From Pleodorina starrii (lineage: Eukaryota; Chlorophyta; Chlorophyceae; Chlamydomonadales; Volvocaceae): 64,000 nt of DNA. The position numbers were made by a program, and so were the translations under genes. Within the stretch, counting starts at the first letter, position 1, and each line of letters begins with the position of its first letter. Shown piece by piece: positions 1-11,800 of this stretch. Where the stretch lies: positions 6,763,501 to 6,827,500 of the forward strand of contig BRXU01000002.1 in assembly GCA_030267565.1 (NCBI GenBank), read 5' to 3'. Below the pieces are notes generated by a model, which worked only from the letters and a program-made list of their open reading frames with translations, ran no database searches and had not been told where the DNA came from.

Positions 1-645
1 GGCCGCAGCGGCGAGCGTTGGAGCCGGAAGCGTAACCTAAAGCACCGAAACGCGCGGCACATATTTTGTCAGTACGTCCGTGCAATGATCTCGCTGCGTT
101 GGAAGGGGGAGCTCTCCCACACATGGACGAGCATCCAGGCTTCCCTTCGGGCGACGGCCGAGCCGGGCCGGCCGAGGTGCTACACCGCCCCCGCTCCCCA
201 CCGACCCCGCTCCCCGGCGGTAGACGGAACAGTAGATGTGAATTGGAGCAAGTGGCATGGGCTAAACCAAAGCTCGATAGAAGTGGCAGACGGCGCGTTT
301 CGCGATGTGGCGGGAGGCGGGGGAAACAAAGCGTGAGAGGCGGGCATGTCTGCAGGCTGACTGCAGGCGGGCTCACCCCTCCCTGCCTTTCCCACTCCCC
401 GGTGTCAGCCTGTCAGCTTCCCAATTTGGGCTGTCCCATGTTTGTCCGCGCGCACCGGCTCCTCACCCCATACCTTCGATGGCCGCTTCCCGCACATCAA
501 CTCCTACCTACCTTTCTTTCCTAACCACGACCTGCCCTCTTGAGCCTCTCAACAGCAAAACGCCCTCGCCCCCCGCGCCCTCGCCCCCCGCGCCCTCCCA
601 ACCCGCGCCCTCTCAACCCGCGCCCTCCCAACCCGCCAACGCTAG
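1..645. other. left-edge region without a convincing exon
   Basis: Several short open frames exist, but none shows the N-terminal membrane helix expected upstream of the PLD gene that follows. The missing first exon(s) of that gene are here in an unrecognised form or lie left of the window. Positions 545-640 are a CCCGCGCCCT-type low-complexity run that serves as the pyrimidine-rich 3' end of an intron. Positions 231-263 share a near-identical 33-nt stretch with 50532-50564 on the other strand. Confidence 0.5.
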
Positions 646-3600
646 GCGAGTACGCGCACGAGCCCACCAGCTTGACCCGCTTCCTGGACTACCTGGGCAG
701 CGCCACACGCACCCTGGACATCTGCGTGTTCACCATCACCAATGACGACATCAGCGATGTGGTGCGTCAGCAAGGGGGGGGGCTGGCGCGGGGAAAAGGG
801 GCGGGGCGGGGCGGGACAGGGGGAATTGGGCCTGGCGGGGTCGCCGGAGGACAGGTGCTTGCTGTGTCGGGCGGGCTGGTTGGGTATAAAGCGGAAATCG
901 CAGCGGAGAAGGGGACGGCGTGAGCGAACGGACCCAGAACCAAGCAATACTTACCGAGCATACCTGTAATCTAACCGAGCTGAAAAGCGCAGCGACCGCG
1001 TCGCCGCCAGACCAACCCAAACGGACGAGTACACGCGACAGCACAAGAACGGCACGAGCGCGTTTGTGATTGTGGATGGAGGACGGAGCGACTGCCGGAA
1101 GCCCGCAGCGGCAGATAGGCCGGGGTCTGCTGCTCCACGGATTCGGGGTTATCCCGCACCTTGGCAGCCCACTCCACTCCACCTTGGCCGCCCACTCCAC
1201 TTCGTTAGCAAACGAGAGCCTGCCGGGTAATGGTGGGCGCTCTCGTGATTGGCCGGCCGGGTGGTGCCCAGTCTGCGGGCGGTCGCTAGTCGGCCACTGC
1301 ATGAGCACAAGGGACGCGGGCACGCCACCGTACCGTGTCGTACCGCGACGTGTCGTACACCGGGGGATGGTGATGCGCGGGCGGGCGTCTGCATGACACT
1401 GCATCCGTCCATGAGAGGCCTTTCGGCCGCTGTTGTTGTTGTTGTTGTTGTTAGTTAACGGGTGTTACACTGTGGGCGACTCGCCCTGAGACAGGACGAG
1501 CACCGGGGGCCCTGACCGGGCCGAGACACAGCGCAGGGGCGGGCGCGCGGCTACGTCCGTCTGTTCCGCCGCGCGCGCCTCACTCCCTCACTCGCGTCAG
1601 CCAGGGGCACCCACCACAGCCCCTGGCCAACCAACTCAGCGGCGCAGACGACTGCGGGCCGCGCTTAGCGGGAGCCACGCGAGAGGCGTCACACACCTCA
1701 ACCAAAAACGCCTACCAAGACTAGCTACCACCCCCCACCTGGCCAGCCTCCTCGCGCGCTCACGGGGCTCTAGAGCTCTACGCAAAGAGTGCCTCTGAAC
1801 GCCCTCTACCCCTGGGGCAGGGGCCCACGACAACGGGGCGGCACCACCGCAGCCCAGAAAAAAAAACGAGGCAAGGGAAAGCCCACCTAGGCCCCCAGAC
1901 AAGGTCCCTCACGAGAACGAGGGGCTGAGTCCCCTCACCAAGGGCTCCCACGAAAGCCAGCACAGCAAGGAGCCCAACTGCCACAACGAACACGACAACC
2001 AAGGTGCTGCTGCAGGAACCGCTCACTAAAGCACCCAACCGCACGTTGGCCCGCCAGGCGGCCTCCTCCTGGGGGCTACAGGTTCCCCGACACTGCCCAG
2101 CGCGGGGCAAAACAAACACCCACGGCCGCGGGGGGGATGACAAGCCGGCGCGGCGCCCCCCTGGAAAACCCACTACGGGGCACGGCTCATAGGCGCTGCC
2201 TGCCCTCGCCTACCACGCAGAGAAAACCTGCCCCTCCGTCCCTGGCCGCCTGCGGAGCCCAGCACCACCTACCCTCCCTCTGCAACCCCTCCCTCTCCAC
2301 CTCTCCCTCTCCCTAAAGCGCCAAAACTGCAGGCCTCCCGCGCCGCACTCCTCAGCCGCCAGACAGCACAAAACCGCCCCTTACTCCTCGACGGGCCCCG
2401 TCTCCCGGGAAGAGGGTACGCACCCACACTCACACCAGACAAAGCACACAGGCCTGCTCCTTCCCCTCCCTGCTAGCCCACGAGACCCTCGGCCAGGAAA
2501 CCCTTGCCCGCACGCCCAGCCCTCCCCTTGCCCACCGCCCTTCCTGCTCTCCTCGCTCCACTCGCCCTCTCCAGGCTCCCCCTCCAGCCCTCCAATCCCC
2601 CCCACCCTCCTCCCCCCCACCGCCCGCTCCCTCCTCCCCTCCAACCAACGCCCCTGCCCCGTCACTAGCACAGCTGCTTAGGCCGTGATCTCCACCGGGG
2701 CTGCGCACCGCATTCGCTCCTCAACGACCGCTAGGATGGGGTGCTGCGGCCCCACTCTGTCCCAGCCGTGCCGGGGGGTCTCCAGCGCCGCGAACGAGCG
2801 CAAGCGCGCCCAGAAGTCCGTCACCGCGCGGGCGCGCGCCCGGTCCAGCGGCGAGGCTTCGGCTGCACCCCGCGCTGCTGCCGCTGCTGCCCCTACTGCT
2901 GCCGCCGCCGCTTCCCCCGCCGCCACCTCTCCGGCCCCTGCTTCCTGCGTCGGTGATTCACCCGCGGGGGCGTTCAGCGCGGGTCCCTCCTGCTGTGTTG
3001 CCCCTCCCTCCCGGGCGAAGAAGTCGGTGATGGCCCGCTGGCGCGGTCCCTGTCGCTGGGGCTGCTCTGGCTGGGGCTGCACCTGTTGCTGCTGCTGTTG
3101 CTGCTGCTGCCCCGTCGCTGCTGCGGCCCCATCCCGCCCCTGCCTTCGGGTTGCTGCTCGAAGGCAGCACCTTCCGACTTCCATGGCGGACAGCGCCGCT
3201 AGGGCGATCACGTCCCAGGGGGCCTGCTCACACCCAGGTGGCGCTTGGGCGAGCCAGAGTTGCTGCCGGGTGGTGGTGGCCCCCGCTGCTGCTTGGGGGG
3301 GTGACAGGTGCCGGTCGATCTGCTCCCGAACGGCCCTCGCGACCGGGCATTCCCAGAAGTGGTGCAGTCGCGGGGAGCAGGGTCGGCCGGCATCGGCCTC
3401 CCCATAGGCCCCGCACCCGCACGCCTCAATGGGCACCCGGGCCAGGTGTGTGTTGCCAGGCAGGGGTACGCCGTCCACCGCTAGGCGCCACATAGTCTCC
3501 TTGTTGTCGTTCTCCCAGCGCACTCCGGACCACAGGCGTGCCTGGGTTGCCCGGAAACGGCTGAGCTCGGCGGCGAGGTGGGGAGGCGCCTGGTTCTCCG

Positions 3601-6341
3601 GCGTGCTCAGGGCCTCCCGCACAAACTCGGTGACCAAAGCCACTCGCCGCTCGCTGGCCGGCCCGTCCTGTAGTTGTGTCGCCTGGCTGACCGTCAGGCG
3701 GCGGAGCGGCACTGCGTCCGTTCCCCCGGGAAGGCGCCACCCCAGTCGCCCGACGATCATGGCCATCACCTGTTAGTGTCTGCCGTCGCGGTCGCGTTCC
3801 ATCGTTGTCGCATGCCCGCATTCCGCACAGGTTTTAGATCTTCACCGCAAGGGCGTCAAGGTGCGGGTTATCACCGACAACGACCAGTCCACAACCCAGG
3901 TGGGTTGGGGTGGAATGGGGTGGGGTGTATTGGCTGGAGTTTGAGGGGCGGTGTGAAGCTGAAAATTGGGCTGGAAATGCGGCTAGGGGTGACTGGGCCA
4001 ATGATGGTCACGTGCGACTGGGGCTGCACAGCCGGCTACGAGGTCGCCGCCGCCGGGCCGTCGCCGGTGCACATCAGCGGCGGCACCGGCGCGCGGGCGC
4101 ATGTCATATTTAGAATAACGGTAGCCCATTAGTCCGCCACGCGGATGGACGCAGCAACGGCAACGGTAACGGTACCGGTGTATGTAACAGCGCGCACAAA
4201 GGGACCGATTGTGCTCCGTAACTAAACGTAGCGGACAGCCGGGCGTCGATCGATCGCCTGATGTGGGTTTTCCGCACGTATGTCCGCACGGCTGCACTCA
4301 CGCACCGCAAGGCGATTTCGGCGGTCCTATTCGTAAGTTTGTATGTTTGTTTGTACGGCACTGTACGGTGTGCAGGGCTCTGACATTAGCAAGTTCCGTT
4401 CTGCGGGCATCCTGGTGCGGCAGGACCACTCGCCCGCGCACATGTAAGGAAGGGAGGGACGCTGCGAATGAGAGAGAGAGAGTAGGGAAGAGAGAGAGTA
4501 TAGGGAAGAGAGAGAGGCGGTAAACAGGCCGGCGGCCCAGTGGCGTTGATCCCCCCGTACGGGAAGGGAAGGGAAGGGGGCCGAAAGGCGCACATGTGAT
4601 GCCTTCGTGCGCACTCGGGCTGTGGACGCGGCGAGCCCTCTCTCCCCCCTGGCGTACCATTTGACACATCTGTGCACACACACGCTCGCACATGTATGTC
4701 CCGCACGGCCGCCGCCTGCCGCCCGCATCGATGGATGTCGGCCCAGGGCTCGCCCTACGTTGACTGCTCCCTGGATGAATGCATCAGTCACAACTGGCCT
4801 GTCTATATGTCGCCGCTTACGGGCCCGGGTGTCGGCTCGGATATACATGTTATTCGTGAGGTATGGTAGCACTCCCCGACCTCAATGTTCCCCGCTGTAA
4901 TAGCTTCCCCAGATCCCTTCTCAACCCCCAAAACCACCGTGCCCCCCGCCCTTCCCTTCCCTAAAATCCTAAACCCTAAAACCCTAAAAAAAAACCTAAA
5001 ACCCTAACCCTAAAAACCCTACTTCCCCCGGCACCTCCTCAGGCACCACAAGTTCGCCATCATCGATGGTCGGCTGCTGATGAACGGCTCCTTCAACTGG
5101 ACCCGCCAGGCGGTCACCGGGAACAACGAAAACGTGACCGTGCTGGCGGACCCAGCGCTGGTGGGTGGGGAGTGGGGGGTGGAACATTGGGCGGTTGGCG
5201 GTTGCGGTTTAAGCGTAGGTGGCGAATATACGAAAAGCAAAGCCTGAGACACGGCGCGACCGGGAGAGAGTCCATGCATGTTTGAAGCGATGGGGATAAG
5301 TGCTTTAGGGACTTTTAACCGTTTGTACCCTGGGCGAGTGAGGTGGGTGTGGACTACGGGGAAAGAGAGGGCTTCGGGGCCAGGGAACTGGCTGAAGACT
5401 GGGGCAGAACTGGCTGAAGACCCAGTGGTGGTGGGGGTGGTGGGCGAGGGGCCTAGGGACCTAGGGTTTACCGTACGTCCAGGCAGGCATGTGGCAGGAG
5501 GTCAGGCGGGAAGTTCCCTCCGCCGACCCCGACCCTGACCCTGACCCTGGCAGACGACCCTGGCGAACCACGCATGCGTCGCTGCGCCATGTTACACGCG
5601 ATGTTACAGCGCCCCCGCCCCATTCACCCGTGAGCGGTTTGCGCATTCCGGTGACTGCCCTTCACGTTCCCACTTTCTGTACTGTCTCTCCGCACTGACA
5701 ACCCGTGGGCCTATCTTCCGAAAGCGCACGCGGGAGGGCGCTCTCAGCCGGACCACGAACTGCGGCCCTGACCATGTCTCTGTCTATGTCGGGCGCATCG
5801 GCCCCATGTATGGCTCGGCCCGAGACACACCACCGCTTGCTCTCCGCCTGGCCCACTGACCAGCCGGCCCTACCCAGTCGACGCGCACCCCCGGGAGGGA
5901 CGGCCTCTCTGCACTGCGCAGGAAGGGAGGGGAGGGGATGCGCTCCCTCCCCACCCCCCTTGGCCGCACCCGCCGTAGTGTCATGACGACTGCCTCGCCC
6001 AACACCAGCCCATACATCCTCCCCCGTTGCCCTTTCGCCCCTTCACTCCGCTCCGTTCCCGTGTCACGCTAGCAATGTCTATCTGCTCTGCAAGGCTTCC
6101 GCTCGTCACTGCGCCCTCAACTTTGTTCCTGATTATTTTCCCGATCATCAGACACAGTTTCCCATCCTGTCGGCATGCCACTCGACCTCTTCTTCCCTCT
6201 CTCCCCCCCACGGGCTCCGGCCTATACGTGGATAACCCCCCCCCCACACACACACGCACTCCCCCTGTGTCCGCCTCCGCGGCCCCGCAGATCCAGTCAT
6301 TCCAGGGGCAGTTCAACCGGCTGTGGGACATGTTCAAGTAA
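646..6341 (+). CDS. PLD6-like: MitoPLD/Zucchini-like phospholipase D (mitochondrial cardiolipin hydrolase family), 5' partial
   Basis: Single-HKD phospholipase D. Animal relatives sit on the mitochondrial outer membrane, act as dimers, and hydrolyse cardiolipin or cleave piRNA precursors. Exons read from sequence: 646-761, 3831-3899, 4376-4443, 5043-5160, 6291-6341 (TAA). All junctions are GT-AG and in phase, giving about 139 residues. In order the protein shows [12 protein letters not shown] (beta strand after the helix), [19 protein letters not shown], the catalytic HxKxxxxD motif in MHHKFAIID, the GSFNWT motif after it, and a C-terminal LWDMFK. This matches human PLD6 block by block. The N-terminal membrane anchor is missing, so the 5' end is incomplete. 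Intron 1 is about 3 kb and carries an antisense LINE-like tail and a 164-bp repeat; intron 3 carries telomere-like repeats. The family assignment is strong. Substrate (lipid or RNA) cannot be decided from sequence. Confidence 0.9.
898..1061 (+). repeat. 164-bp dispersed element, copy A
   Basis: It lies in intron 1 of the PLD gene. It matches 13437-13600 over its whole length, about 85% by eye and without visible gaps. Read on the minus strand it contains a TTACAG acceptor-like motif, then a GTATGT, then a perfect GTAAGTAT donor-like motif. No target duplication or terminal repeat was recognised. Confidence 0.75.
1431..1453 (+). repeat. (GTT)n microsatellite
   Basis: A short pure trinucleotide run in intron 1 of the PLD gene. 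Confidence 0.8.
2678..3769 (-). mobile_element. retrotransposon-like reading frame (LINE C-terminal tail), antisense in PLD intron 1
   Basis: One uninterrupted 363-residue frame. Near residues 90-150 it has a [17 protein letters not shown] segment, then a cysteine/histidine cluster (CGCGAYGEA ... HHFWECPVA). This order (Trp-Arg-Leu block, CxC, then HHFWxCP) resembles the zinc-binding segment at the C-terminus of non-LTR reverse transcriptases in green-algal genomes. The rest is Gln-rich and Ala-rich, with the echoing motifs [10 protein letters not shown] and AVTDFWARL about 100 residues apart. No reverse transcriptase or endonuclease core is present, so it is a 5'-truncated copy or a domesticated derivative. 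No poly-A tail was found at the expected 3' end. Confidence 0.45.
4961..5021 (+). repeat. interstitial telomere-like repeats (CCCTAAAA/CCCTAAA)
   Basis: Imperfect tandem units of CCCTAAA and CCCTAAAA with a poly-A interruption. The Chlamydomonas telomere unit is TTTTAGGG, the complement of this. The tract ends about 20 bp before the acceptor of PLD exon 4 (5043). Confidence 0.85.
6210..6245 (+). repeat. 31-bp repeat motif, copy 1 (3' end of PLD intron 4)
   Basis: The motif begins ACGGGCTCCGG and ends GGATAACCCCC. The same core is at 42044-42077 and 57138-57172. Here it lies about 45 bp upstream of the acceptor of the last PLD exon. Confidence 0.8.
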
Positions 6342-8852
6342 TAGGCCGGGCAAAGTGCCAATTCGATGTGTACAGATGGTTTGTACTGTGAGCAGATGTT
6401 ACAAGTCCGCATTCCGCGTCGAACCATCGATCCGTCCTGCTTGCTGGGCCTCGATCGGAGTACCGCAGGCGAGAACTGACTGATAAGAAGAGGGGGCTTG
6501 GCAGACGCTTGGCTGCCATGCGCGTTTTGTACATGGGCGCCAGCGGGACATGATGTATGGTGCATATTGACTATTATGCTAAAGGCACACGTGGCATGTG
6601 GGGTGGAGGTGCCGGCGAGGAGGGTCATTCGATTGGGGCTCATCAACTGACCGGGGCATTTGCTGGCATGCATGATTGGCTGCCAGGGGCGTTCCGGTGC
6701 CGGTGCCGGTGCGGAGGAAGGATGCGGTGCGTTGCATCCTCTCTCCCGATATGTGATCACTCGATTGATGATGGCGGCTACGTCAGTCCCGCCCACACTT
6801 GCGTGAACAATCCAGTTAATTACCGTAGTCAGCGTTGGCATGGGCATCCTCGTAACCACCGCGGCGGGGCTCCCGAAGGAGTGGACCCATTGGATGGACG
6901 GAGTCGCTCGCACGACGGACGCGCGCGCGTGTTGTTTTTTCGGTTGTTAATCAGGGTATTTTCGTGAATGTATGCATGTATGTCGCACGGCAAATTTTGT
7001 AGTGAACGCACCGCCGACTCCTGTCTGTACTGTGACACAATCCAAGATGCATATGGTATGGTTTGGTAAGGGTTACGACTCAAAGCGCCCGACGTTACTA
7101 ATTTCCCCGAATGACGTTGAGCTCGATAGACCTGCTGCTGCGGCTCGCTGGACTGCCGCGCGATTGGGGTGGTCGGGGGTTTCGAAAGCCGTACGTATGG
7201 GTACGCAACGAGGAGATACGGGCGCCCCCGGGCACATCGTACCTGCGGGCGGCGGGCCCGGAAGGCTGGTGGCGTTTGGGGACAGCCCCGTCTCCGATTT
7301 TGGTCGGAATAAATTTTACGGAGGTGCGGCTTTGAACCCAGCAGCATACGGTATCGTTGTTGTTGTCGTTGTTGATCGTTGGTGTTACAGCTAGGAGGCT
7401 GCAAACCCTCGGAAGGAAGGAAGGGTGGAGCCAGCGGGTCGTGCACTGCGTGAAGAGGTACGTGTCGTACCACAAAGGAAGGAACCACAAGTTAAGATTT
7501 GGTACTGGTACGCACGCATGTGTGGCCCGCGGGCTCTTGTCAACAACGGATACGCTGCACATTTGGTGGGTTGCAGCGGGTCGACTCGCGCAGCGGGGGA
7601 TGCGTGGCCCTGCCCGCGCATGGCCGACGTTACCCGCATTGCGACTTTTTACAAACAAACTGGGGCCCGTTCCACGGGGGGCTCAGCCACTGCGTAGTGG
7701 TCGACTTCTGGAGCCGTGTTCGGGGTTTCGCGCCCACGTGGTGTGGATTGGGCTTTCAAACGGAAGGGACATGAAGGCGGGCCTAAAGAGGGCGGCCCCG
7801 CCGACATCAGCAACACACAGCCTCCGCGCACGTGCTCCGCAACGCGGAGGGGACGTGTACGGCATGAAATCCGCAACGGTCGGAAAGCGCCATGGTAGCA
7901 CTGCATGCAATAAATCGGGCCATGAACGCGTACGGCATGCGTATCGCACGGTAATAGCGCCCGAACAGGCCGCAAATGGCGGCTACAAAGACGATACGAA
8001 CAATACTCAAAATGTGGCGTCGTACGTACAAGGGCCAACGCAGCAGCTCAAACTCACGTTCGCGCGGCAGGTAGGGTCGTTGAATATCAATACGGCCGCA
8101 GTCTCCGGTCAGACAGACAGACGTGGTCTACGTGGCTCATCACACGCGCGATAAACGGATCTTAAGGCGGGCAACATCAACAGCAGGGAAGTTGGAGCGG
8201 AACTTCAGTTCGAGCGTGTTGGCTCAAGCCTGCGAGCCCTCCTCCGCCACAACACGTCCAGTCAAGTCCAGTCAGACGGCTCCCACGGCCCCGGATGCGG
8301 GAGGTCCATTGTCACAGCGTCCAATCAAGGCCGCGATTTGCCCAGCAACATGACGGTCATGGTTCTCAATCGACCTGGGCACACAACGGAAATGCCCAGC
8401 ACGAAACGACGGCACCAGAGCTCGCCGGAACTGTTTATGCAGAAGGGATTATAATAGGGAATATGCCTGCGCGCATCGCATACCGATATGTACCCTGCCC
8501 GCCGCTTCCATACATGCAGCTCTTAATCGACATACATCACATGCACTCCTGCTTCCGTAGTCGCAAGCATCATACCGCATTGCGGGCCCGCCATGTTTCA
8601 GGGCCATGAACCCTTGCATGCCCCAGGGTGCGTACCAGCCCAACAGCCCTGCCTTCCCAGCCATAATGCTCTCCTGCCTTTCGTCCGCTGCCACCTTGCT
8701 TTCACTCCCCTGCGGCGTCACCCCAGCAGCCGCTTGTGCGCCCTTCGGAAGTTACGAGACAAACCCGAACTGGCGAAGTGAATAACCCATACACGAGGCG
8801 TCCCCGTCCCCGCCCCGCAACCCTCCGAGCGAGCTTTTCACTGATAGGGTCC
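6342..8852. other. intergenic region, convergent PLD and cyclase 3' flanks
   Basis: This holds the 3' flanks of two convergent genes. Open frames up to 265 codons exist on both strands. None has a recognisable motif, and they overlap one another, as expected of GC-rich non-coding DNA. No RNA gene was seen. Confidence 0.6.
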
Positions 8853-11800
8853 CTAGTTCAGCACCCCAGCCCCGATGGGAGGCAAAGCCTGGGCCGCCGG
8901 AAGGCTGTCACTGGCCTTCCCGCCGCCGCCCACGCTGCCGCCGCTGCCGCCGCCGCCTGGGAGTCCGCGAAAGCTGTTGCTATGCGCCAGGGAGGCCCAC
9001 GAGGACGAGGCAGAAAGAGAAGGGGGCCGCATGGCGGCTGGCGGTGGCAGCGGCGGCGACCGGGCACGTGCTCCGGCAATGGTGTTGATCACCCGGTCGC
9101 GCATCTTCGGACAGAGGCACGCCAGGTCGCCCGACCACAGGTACGTCTGGATGGGGAGACCGGGCAGAGGCACAAGGCGGGAAGAGCAGGGACGGGATGT
9201 GGCGGGGCGAGGTCACAGCTCACAGGGCAACACGCACCTACCCGGCAGGGCACTGGCGGGTGGACGCCTTACGTGTGCAGAGGGTGGTCGTTTGGCTTAA
9301 GCACGCCAGCCTCATGCACCCGCCTGCCCACACCCTCGATAAGGGTCCCAGCAACCAGCAACCGGCAGGCGCCATCCCGTGACAAGTAACCACCACGTGG
9401 GATGTGGCCGCTCAACGTGAACCGCTTTGCACAGGACGCAAACAGTGCTTTTGGCAACGGAAAGATGGAGTCAAATCCCAGACCTCGCAGCCCATCTCTG
9501 CAGCATGCTGCAGAGAGCAGCGTGCTTTCAAGGCCGTCCTAAGTCTCACGCCCCACGCCCCATGGCCCCCGGCCACGCATCATCCTTCCTCTCAACCCAT
9601 CTCTGCACTACTTGGCTACTTTGGTGCGTGGACGGTGGGTTTGAAGTCTCTCGCGCCCCTCCTCACCTGCATGAGCCCCTTGCCCTTGACTGCTATGCCC
9701 TCGCCCCGAGGCTCCCACGGCTCATCGGGCAGCAGACTCCGAGTGGCCTGACAGGGCGGTCGGGAGGAGAGGAGCGTAGCTACGCACGGCGTCAGCAACA
9801 GCGACCACGCACGGCGGGCAGCATAGCTCTCATGGGAGCGTTTTCATGTGTTAAAAGGGGCCATGTCAGCATGGCACAGTGCGACACTATCTAGTACCGG
9901 TAGCTTTGAGTGTGGACTATCTGTGCAAGAAGCAAAGGAGCGTTTCCGGCTGTTCTACCCAGGAAGCCCTAGGTGCTGAAGTACCGGTAAGTTCTGCAGG
10001 GTGCCCCTACGTACGTACGCTACAAGTCGCTATCTTCGGATGCCAGCACGGGCCGTCTGCTCATCAAGAGAGAGGGGCAAAACCCCCATCAGGCCATCAC
10101 GGCAATGGCGGCGGCTCTCAAGATCGACACTCATGCAATGCTGGGCGGCCCCGTGTGGGTGCGCAGTAGCGCGCCCAGCGCCTTCCGCCCCCACCACCCT
10201 TGCATCCCTTCTGCTGCCATGCTGCCTCACCTCGCTGACGTGTATGCGGCCCGGCAGCCCGGTGCTCTCCATGCGGGAGGCGGTGTTGACGGTGTCGCCG
10301 AAGAGGCAGAACCGAGGCATGCGGCGACCCACCACGCCGCTCATGCAGGGCCCGCTGTGCATGCCGATGCGCATCTCCACCGGGTGTCCCAGAGGGGTGC
10401 GCAGTCGGGAGGCAATGTTGGCCATCTGCTACGCGAAGCGGAGCACCTTGTCCGCGTGGTGTGGGTCCAGGCCCCCCAGCAGCATCTCCTCACCCTCAGG
10501 ACCACCGGGTTGCGCAAACAACCCGCCACACACCATGTAGCAGTCTGTGACCCATCCATCCATCCATCCATCCATCCATCCATCCATCCATCCATCCATC
10601 CATCCATCCATCCATCCATCCATCCATCCATCCATCCATCCATCCATCCATCCATCCATCCATCCATCCATCCATCCATCCATCCATCCATCCATCCATC
10701 CATCCATCCATCCATCCATCCATCCATCCATCCATCCATCCATCCATCCATCCATCCATCCATCCATCCATCCATCCATCCATCCATCCATCCATCCATC
10801 CATCCATCCATCCATCCATCCATCCATCCATCCATCCATCCATCCATCCATCCATCCATCCATCCATCCATCCATCCATCCATCCATCCATCCATCCATC
10901 CATCCATCCATCCATCCATCCATCCATCCATCCATCCATCCATCCATCCATCCATCCATCCATCCATCCATCCATCCATCCATCCATCCATCCATCCATC
11001 CATCCATCCATCCATCCATCCATCCATCCATCCATCCATCCATCCATCCATCCATCCATCCATCCATCCATCCATCCATCCATCCATCCATCCATCCATC
11101 CATCCATCCATCCATCCATCCATCCATCCATCCATCCATCCATCCATCCATCCATCCATCCATCCATCCATCCATCCATCCATCCATCCATCCATCCATC
11201 CATCCATCCATCCATCCATCCATCCATCCATCCATCCATCCATCCATCCATCCATCCATCCATCCATCCATCCATCCATCCATCCATCCATCCATCCATC
11301 CATCCATCCATCCATCCATCCATCCATCCATCCATCCATCCATCCATCCATCCATCCATCCATCCATCCATCCATCCATCCATCCATCCATCCATCCATC
11401 CATCCATCCATCCATCCATCCATCCATCCATCCAGCCAGCCAGCCAGCCAGCAGGGGTGGCAACAGCAGCAAGAGGCAGCAGCAAGGCAGGGGCGTTTCA
11501 GGCCGGATAGGTGGTGGCAGTGAGGCCGGGGTGGCGTGGCACGACGGTGTCACTGCATACAGACAGACATACAGACATGTGGCACGGGTGCACGTATGTG
11601 CGTGTGTCTGGGATTGCTTGACACACACTGTGTGTGTGTGTGTCTGTGTGTTTGTGTGGTGGCAGGCACTCAACAAATTGACAGTGGATGGGCCTGCCCG
11701 GGGACGTCCGGTTGTCGGGTGACAACAGGTGTTAGTTCACAGGGGTAGAGAGACGGCCAGGGCCCCCCATGCAGGCCCCTTTCCTCCCTCTTCCCTCGCT

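Noticed and set aside
928..948. ATACTTACC in the 164-bp repeat as the 5' end of a U1 snRNA gene
   Set aside because: Similarity stops after nine bases and no U1 stem-loops or Sm site follow; it is better read as a donor-like site on the other strand.
2678..3407. Plus-strand 240-codon frame opposite the LINE-like frame
   Set aside because: Cys/Ser/Ala-rich shadow of the minus-strand frame without any motif.
10105..11722. Very long frames of repeated IHPS or WMDG on both strands
   Set aside because: They are translations of the CATC microsatellite inside an intron; the flanking cyclase exons splice around it in phase.
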